Positions 57,244 to 64,000 of a stretch of DNA of 64,000 bases are shown one piece after another. Position 1 is the stretch's first letter. Every line of letters starts with the position of its first letter. This DNA is from Lanius collurio (Eukaryota > Chordata > Aves > Passeriformes > Laniidae). A program made the position numbers and the translations under genes. The DNA lies in assembly GCA_020086605.1 (NCBI GenBank), contig JACBWW010000004.1:16862423-16926422 (forward strand), read 5' to 3'. Under the pieces are notes generated by a model that was not told the DNA's origin, did no database searches, and saw only the letters and a program-made list of their open reading frames with translations.

Positions 57244-59714
57244 TCAGCTGTCCCCTTAGCGCCTCCTGGGTGAATTAAGCAGGCATTTGTGTGGAGCACA
57301 TGCTGTGAGCAGGTACCGCAGCTGGGGACTCCTGGGTGCAGTGCTGGCCTCTAGTGGAAGGTGCTCGGTCCTTCTGGTGACCTCAGACTTGAAACATACA
57401 GCCCAAAGACTCTTCCCTTTCCCAAATTAGCTTTAAACCTGGATTTTCCCATCAACCCTGTGAAAAAACCTGGTGAGTTTACTCTGTCTTCAGAGTGGTT
57501 TGCTGAGTACTAAAGTTTGAGCTATTATATAGTAATATAATAGCAATGAGTTAAGGAATTATTCTAATTACTTTCTTTAGGTTTCTCATTGTTCTGGGAG
57601 GCTCTCTTGGCATTTGTTGATGTGAGCTGGTATGTTCTAGTATAAAACTGGGGGAATATCATATTCTGGCCCACACATTTTAATATATCTCTGTGCAATC
57701 TCAGGTTACATTCTATAATTGTCTACAATACTTTTCTGAAGATCTATAATGAAAATCTGCAGACAGCATCTGAAGGGGAGGATGTAAAATTCTTACTGCA
57801 AATATTGGCAGTGATGCAGTGTTCATGTGAGCAAACTTGGAGGAAACAGACTGAAACATGTGGAGTCACCTTGTCCCTGGAACTTAAATAGTTAGATAGG
57901 AAAAGTATTCTGAAAGATAAGAAATCTGTAGGTAATGCACAATAAAATTTTCTTTATTATCTATTATAGAGTGATCTCTCAGAAGAAACTAGCAAAACTT
58001 TGCTTTATACCTCCATCTTGTTTATAAGCTATTGTAAATCACTATTTTTAGGCTGACAGAATAGGTTGTTGTAGGAGGTCACCACTCTCTTATTTTGTGC
58101 ATGAATGATGCCTTTGGGTGGGTTGTGCAGGTGAATCACTGTTGATCCCTCTTCCTGCTTTAGGTGTGAGTTTGTGTCATGAGTCTGCTTTCTCACAAAT
58201 GATGTTACAAGCATCTCAAAATCAGCACATGCTAGGTCCTTAAGCATCCATTACAGCATTTTTGACAACGCTCTGCTCCCCCTATCTCTCTTAGTGCAAT
58301 TTTTCCTTAAAAGGTAAAAGTTTTGGCATACAGTCACTGTTGAAGTGGAATTTTGTTTAGTGTTCCAATCTTTTTCTGTTTAAAATCTTACTCGACTTTC
58401 TCTGGTTTTAGGTTACTCACTGTAGCCCCTAATAGGTAGTACTTTGTTTCTAATCTGACCCTTGCTTCCAGTCAGATATTAATAAGCTATGCTTGTCCTT
58501 TCTGCTAGTTAGCAAATCCAGAAACATTTAGCTGGGTTTTTTATCATGCAAATACTATTAGAAGTCCTGCTTGACTTGTGCTTTTCAGGAGAAGCCTTCA
58601 AGAGGCGAGTTTTCTGTATCTTCTATGAAAAACATATTCAAGGCAGTAAAAGGGTAGTAGTGCTTTTATGTCTTCTAAAAAAAAGAGAAATTGGCTTTTG
58701 TATGGTTTTTAATGATGAGGTATTTACAAGTATAATGTCCAGAAAACAACTTAACTTATTATGTTAACATTGCAAAAGATCTTCATAAGCCCTTGGGAGG
58801 CAACTTAGCTTCTGAAAGCTTAGTGAAGAATCTGTTAAATCAGAAGAAGAATATTGAATTCCTGGTTGAGATTTGAAAAATGCTTGTTTCCAAAACAGAA
58901 TATGTTGAATTATGTCTTTCACTGAAACAGCCAACCAAAAGATGGAAATGTAGGAATAATAAACAGAATGAAAGTATAAGCTTTTGCAAAAACAAGGGGG
59001 TTTTAATGTGGAAAAATTTACAAGCTTGATTGTATAATGGCATCACTCTGACTTGAAGAAACAAACTTTTAGAGAATGATATATGTAACCAAGTTTTCCT
59101 CATCAGTTTACTTTAAGCACTTCCCAATGTCTGAAAATACAGACTTTTTGAAGTAGAAATTTTATTTTCTTTTGTTTGGCCCATTGATAGCAAGGTGTAT
59201 GGAGAAAAAGCACTATCCTTGTAAACAAATTAGTACTTTATCTTCTGTGTCATTGATGCTGGTGCTCTCAGAAAAACAACCACAGAGTATTGCAGCCTGG
59301 TCCATATCCTTTCTGTGTAGGTTGTATTTAGCCAATGTCTGTTTGGAGAAACAGAACAACCTGGCATCACATTGTTCTTTGTGCCTATGTAGTGGATTGT
59401 GATTTCCTTCTCTTTTTTTGTTGGTTTGTTTGTTTGTGTTCTGTGATGGATGACTTCTAATTGCTAAAAATTGCAGTAAGTTTACATGGTCAAGAATTTC
59501 TGTAAAATTGGGTTATAGGGTGGTCGTGTAGTTTTAGAACAGTGGTGAATGCTACAGAACATACCCTTTCCCCAAGCTCTTTTTATTCCACACAACAGTC
59601 TGTAAACATCAATGCTTAGGTTATAAAATGCTTTTCAACATTATTTCCTGGAAAAGTAGGTTGAGATCTGCTAATTTTATCTCCTTTGATGCCATATGCA
59701 TGCTTCTTTCCATC

Positions 59715-60400
59715 AGGGCTGACCTAATGGAAAGCAGCTCTGTGGAGAAGGATGAGGGAGTGCTGTCCATGAACCCGCAGTGCGCCCTTCCCATGGCCAA
59801 GAAGGCCAGTGCTATCCTGGCCTGCGTTAGGAAGAGCATTGCCAGCAGATCAAGGGAGATGATCCTGCCCCCTCTCCTCAGCCCTGCTGAGGCCACATCT
59901 GGAGTTCTGTGTCCAGTTCTGGGCTCCTCAGTCCAAGAGAGACTTGGAGCTCCTGGAACAGGTCCAGGGGAGGGCAATGAAGATACCAACGAACTGGAGC
60001 ATCTCTCTCTGATAAAGGAAAGGCTGAGGGAGCTGGACCTGTTCAGCCTTGAGAAGATACAACTGAGAGGGGTACCAGTCAATGTACTCAAGTATCTGGA
60101 CAGAGGATACCAGAAGAAGGATCCAGGGTCTTCTTGGTGATGCCAAGGAACAGGACAAGGGGAAGTGGGCAGAAACTGATGCACAGGAAGTTCCACCTGA
60201 ATATAAGGAAGAGCTTCTGTACTGTGCCAGTGACTGAGCACTATAACAGATTGCCCAGAGAGGTTGTGGAGTCTCCCTCACTGGAGATCCTACAGAAATG
60301 TCTGGATACAATCCTGTGCAAAGTGCTCTAGGATGACCCTGCTTGGGCAGGGAGGTGTGAAAAAATGACCCACCTTGGTCCCTTCCTTCCCCATTCTGTG
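59715..60400 (+). mobile_element. CR1 LINE fragment with RT C-terminal remnant, sense
   Basis: From CTGACCTAATGGAAAGCAGC to the 3' end CCTTCCTTCCCCATTCTGTG. It includes the CR1 coding tail ([20 protein letters not shown] is the usual [24 protein letters not shown] block), then frame-broken sequence and the 3' UTR blocks TTGCCCAGAGAGGTTGTGGAGTCTCCCTCACTGGAGAT. It is an internally deleted, 5'-truncated copy, non-functional. It is closely similar, in inverted orientation, to the element at 62494-64000. Confidence 0.93.
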
Positions 60401-60728
60401 TATACATGCACTCAGAGCTGCCATAATCCCCATAAGCATTTAGTTGGCCAAGGACCTTCTTTTAGTTAGCTTGAGTGTTATTTTTGGTTCTGAGAAAGAC
60501 CAAAACTTGTTTAGTTCTGGGAAAACATTTGTACAAGGGAGGGAAAAGTTTTATTATATTCCCTGGATTGTGGCTATCAGGAGAGGAGAAGACAGGAAAC
60601 CTGCCCAGGTAAGCAGCCCTGTAAAATTCATCGCCCTCCTAGCAAAGTAAATCTGCAGAGGTCATGCTAGCATCAGTAAAGCTGTGGTATTTGTCAGGGT
60701 AAACTGATTGCTGGATAAATCTCTTCCT

Positions 60729-60766
60729 TAATAATAATAATAATAATCATAATCATAATAATAATA
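60729..60766. repeat. (AAT)n microsatellite
   Basis: TAATAATAATAATAATAATCATAATCATAATAATAATAA, an AAT trinucleotide repeat interrupted by two AATC units. Likely length-polymorphic. Confidence 0.93.
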
Positions 60767-62493
60767 AGCTCTACTGAGAGAAATTATTCTGCCACAAATT
60801 AAGGATGGCACATCTATCAGTATTTAACATTGTGCTTCTCACCTCCAACACCTGGCAAGAGTTCGTAAGATGGGACCAGCTTGGAAAACGGTGTGAAATA
60901 CAGTAGAGTCTGAAAGCAAATTTTCCACAAAGAATTAATAGAGTATTTTCATCTTAAAGATGCCTTATGGATCTGATATTAACTTGCTATAATCTTCCTA
61001 CAGTGATTTAAAACATCTTTAATATGTACCTGACAATCTTGGTAACAAAACCTATTTCTTGTTAGACACATACTAAGTCTTAGCAGAGGCTGTGTGCCAC
61101 TGTCAGACTACATCATCACAAGTTCTTACAGAATTCTTACAAATCTCTGCTAACAAATGTTTTCATTTCCCTGATCACACAATGAAAACTGAACCTGAAG
61201 ATGTTTGATTGCATTACAGTGTGAGCTGTTAATGAGGGACTGAGTGATTGAGTCAATAAATATGTATCACAAGTGGAATGATTCTGCATGTAGTGAATTC
61301 CAATCTATTTGTATCAAGAGGTTTTTTTTTATTCTACATTTTTCATTTAATCATTAAAACCAAATATGTTAGTTTTCAACCAGTATGTAAGGCAAAGGCA
61401 TGAAATTGCTTAGTTCAGCCTTTCTTTCCGTGTTGACAACAAAGTAAATAGGTTAAATTAAGGCTGCAATAATAAAACTCTCATATTCGTGTTGAACATC
61501 TATGAGATTGGTTAATGAAAGAATATCGAGTAACTTCATCATTGCTGCCTAATGTGAACTGGTATTCATTGACCAACAAGAGTTTGTGCATACAATTTAC
61601 AGTTTCACTGATCAGGAATCATTTTTCAAGATATGTCCTACTATTTTGCTTTGAAGTATTTGTAAGAACCAGTTAAAAAATGTAAAGCTTCCTTTATATT
61701 GCAGCAAGTATCTTTGTTTTAGATCCAGGAGACAATGATCCCTAGTGTGACAAGCAGATAAAATCCTGCCTGTGTGTGTTTTTTGTCTGTCTGAAGTTGG
61801 TTTGCCCCTCTGAGTTCAGTGTCAGTTGGTAGTCTGTCTGTGTATAATGCAACATGCTTTTTATTTCTCAAGAAACTGTGCTGATTAAGTGTTGCACTGT
61901 TTGGAACAGATTTGTGATTGCTCTCCAGTTACTGCTTAGAGATCAAGACAGGGGGAGGGAAACGAGTACATCCTGGTTGAACTGTATTTTCTTTTGTGTC
62001 CAATACTATCTATGATAGCTTATTTATCAACCTTAATAGATGACAGAAATGTTATAAATACTAGATTTTTGTGAGAGAGTAACTTCCACAAATTCTTGGG
62101 GTTCACATGGAATTGAGAAGTTACACAGATGTTAGCTGTAAGAACTGTCTTCTTTTTTTTTCCAAAGGCTGAGTTCATCCTGGCCTTGCAAAAAATTTTA
62201 ATTGCTGAGGAATTGTTGTTTATTTATTAAACTGACTTTTGTAAATCTGGGTTGTATGAGAATCCTTAAATATCTGGACCATTAGTTTAAGCATAAGCCT
62301 TTATGAGAGAGTGAGGTTAAATACAAGTGAGTTTCTCTGTTGATATGTACCATTGGTAAACTCATTGCAAAAGGAGTTTAGATGTACTGTGGTGGAATGT
62401 GCTGCTCCTCTTTTATCCTGCTGATAGTTATAGTCAATATCAACTCAATTTTTACTTCAAGAAAAAGTGTGCCTAAATATTTCTTACATAATA

Positions 62494-64000
62494 ACAGAAT
62501 CACAGACTGAGTAAGGGAAGGACCACAGTGGGTCATCTGGTCCAACCACCCTGCTCAAGCAGGGTTATCCTAGAGCACTTTGCACAGGATTGTATCCAGA
62601 CATTTCTATAGGATCTCCAGTGAGGGAGACTCCACAACCTCTCTGGGCAATCTGTTATAGTGCTTAGTCCCTGACACAGTAAGTACAGAAGCTCTTCCTC
62701 ATATTCAGGTGGAACTTCCTGTGCATCTGTTTTGACTCATTGCCCTTTGTCCTGCTCTTTGGCACCAGCAGGAAAAGCCTGGATCCTTCCTCTTGGCACC
62801 TTCCCTTCAGATACTTGTGTGCATTGACTGGTACCCCTCTCAGTTGTCTCAAGGCTGAACAGGCCCAGCTCCTTCAGCCTTTTCTCCCAAGAGTGATGTT
62901 CCACTCCCTTGGCTTTTTTATCAGAGAGAGATGCTCCAGTTCGTTGGTATCTTCATTGCCCTCCCCTGGACCTGTTCCAGGAGCTCCAAGTCTCTCTTGG
63001 ACTGAGGAGCCCAGAACTGGACACAGAACTCCAGATGTGGCCTCAGCAGGACAGAGTAGAGAGGGCAGGATCACCTCCCTTGACCTGCTGGCAATGCTCT
63101 TCCTAATGCAGCCCAGGATAGCACTGGCCTTCTTGGCCACCAGGGCATACTACTGGCTCATGGACAGCTTGTTGCCCAGCAGCACCTCCTTGTTCTTCTC
63201 CCAAGAGCTGCTTTCCATTAGGTTGGCCCTCAGCCTGTACCAGTTGCTGTGGTTCCATCTTCCCCACATGCTGGACTCTGCATTTGCCTTTGTTGAATTT
63301 CAGACAGTTCTCTGCTCATTGCTCCAACCTCTTGAAGTACTGTGCAGCACTCCAGGGTATTGTCCACTCCTCCCAGCTTAATGTCATCAGTGAGCTTGCT
63401 GAGGAGGCATCTATCTCTTCCATCCAAGTCATTGATGAGCAAGTTAGACAATACTGTGCCCAGTATTGGACCTTGGGGGACATTACTAGTGACAGGTCTC
63501 CAACTAGACCTTGTGCTACTGATTACAAATCTCTGGGATCTGCCATTCAGCCAGTTCTCAATCCACCTCACTGTCCACTCATCCATTCCTCACTTCCTGA
63601 ATTTGCCTCTGAGGATACTGTGACAGACAGTCCTGAAAGTCTTGCTGAAGTCTAGGTAGACAATATCCATTTTCTCCCTTCATCCATCCAGGTAGTTGTT
63701 TCATCATAGAAGTCAATCAGGTTGGTCAAACATGATTTACCTTTAGTAAATCCATGCTGACTACCCCCGATCCCTTTCTTGTCATCCATGTGAACAAAGA
63801 TAGTCTCCAGAATGAGATGCTCCATCACCTTTCATGGAACTAAGGTGAGATTGACTGGCTGAAAGTTTCCTGGGCTCTCCTTCTTGCCTTTTTGAAGGCC
63901 GGGGGAGCATTTGCTTTCTTCCAGTCCTCAGGCACCTCTCCTGATCACCAGGACTTTTCAAAGATGATCATGAGCTGCCTCACTGTGGTGTCCGCCAGCT
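62494..64000 (-). mobile_element. CR1 LINE with decayed reverse transcriptase, antisense, cut by window end
   Basis: The CR1 3' terminus is at the left (AACAGAATCACAGACTGAG...). Reading leftward on the minus strand from the window edge, the order is: an RT fingers-like PEDWKKAN...FKK region, VYLDFSK followed by a degraded TFRTVCHSIL block, RWIENWLNGRSQRFVISSTR and SSWRPVTSNVPQGPILGTVL, LTDDIKLGG (where the catalytic FADD box is expected), the [20 protein letters not shown] tail and the 3' UTR. Frameshifts and the LTDD change show it is dead. At least 1.5 kb is present and more should lie beyond 64000. Confidence 0.93.

Larger units (their letters stand above)
33443..64000 (+). other. SPTLC2: SPTLC2 intron 9 or sequence beyond (>30.5 kb)
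   Basis: The stretch begins with the exon 9 donor and contains no recognisable SPTLC2 exon 10-12. I scanned for the expected C-terminal motifs (a valine-rich GVVVVGFPATP segment, the SRARFCLSAAHT segment and the final acidic tail) and found none. Contents are a coding-like fragment near 41.7 kb, a GT-rich tract (43006-43182), a 40-bp tandem duplication (44141-44220), a solo LTR (51773-52785) with an adjoining TATA module, CR1 fragments (53320-53537, 56110-56434, 59715-60400, 62494-64000), an antisense coding-like stretch (56431-57243) and an AAT microsatellite (60729-60766). The remaining subregions, notably 33.4-40.3, 44.3-51.7, 54.1-56.1, 57.3-59.7 and 60.8-62.5 kb, are AT-rich unique sequence in which I see nothing. 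Confidence 0.75.

Noticed and set aside
59621..60407. Frames of 159-206 codons on both strands
   Set aside because: They are CR1 LINE sequence (RT tail and 3' UTR) read in various frames, not host genes.

Overview
The window is vertebrate nuclear DNA, most likely from a bird and perhaps a songbird. It holds large introns with canonical GT-AG splice sites, many CR1-type LINE fragments (the dominant avian LINE), and solo LTRs of a kind I associate with passerine genomes. It contains no prokaryotic genes, operons, CRISPR arrays or rRNA. The only gene I can support confidently is SPTLC2, on the + strand. It encodes the PLP-binding catalytic subunit of serine palmitoyltransferase, the first enzyme of sphingolipid synthesis.

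Layout. Bases 1-311 are a GC-rich CpG-island promoter with two inverted CCAAT boxes and GC boxes. Bases 312-711 are a 400-base assembly gap of N that hides the transcription start region and the start codon. The 3' part of coding exon 1 is at 712-789. Exons 2 to 9 follow at 11844-12038, 20049-20203, 21230-21378, 21705-21829, 26404-26497, 30264-30369, 31201-31420 and 33316-33442. Their phases join perfectly into 416 codons plus one base of uninterrupted reading frame. The Schiff-base lysine motif is in exon 8. The remaining C-terminal part, about 125 residues by family knowledge, was not found, so everything from 33443 to 64000 reads as intron 9 (more than 30.5 kb) with exons 10 to 12 beyond the window.

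Introns. They carry seven CR1 fragments. One, at the right edge, retains a decayed reverse-transcriptase region; it forms an inverted pair with a closely related copy 2.1 kb away. They also carry three solo LTRs with TG...CA ends and short target-site duplications: 18065-18392 (acact), 27486-28642 (taatt) and 51773-52785 (agatg). Smaller structure includes a TATA/CCAAT module next to the third LTR, GT-rich low-complexity tracts, an AAT microsatellite, a 40-bp tandem duplication and a 12-bp perfect hairpin.

The least explained feature is an antisense, coding-like stretch inside intron 9 (57243 to 56431, minus strand). Two long open segments lie in the same frame, separated by 25 codons that include four stops, and a CR1 abuts the downstream end. 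I do not recognise its family. I found no new multi-gene system.
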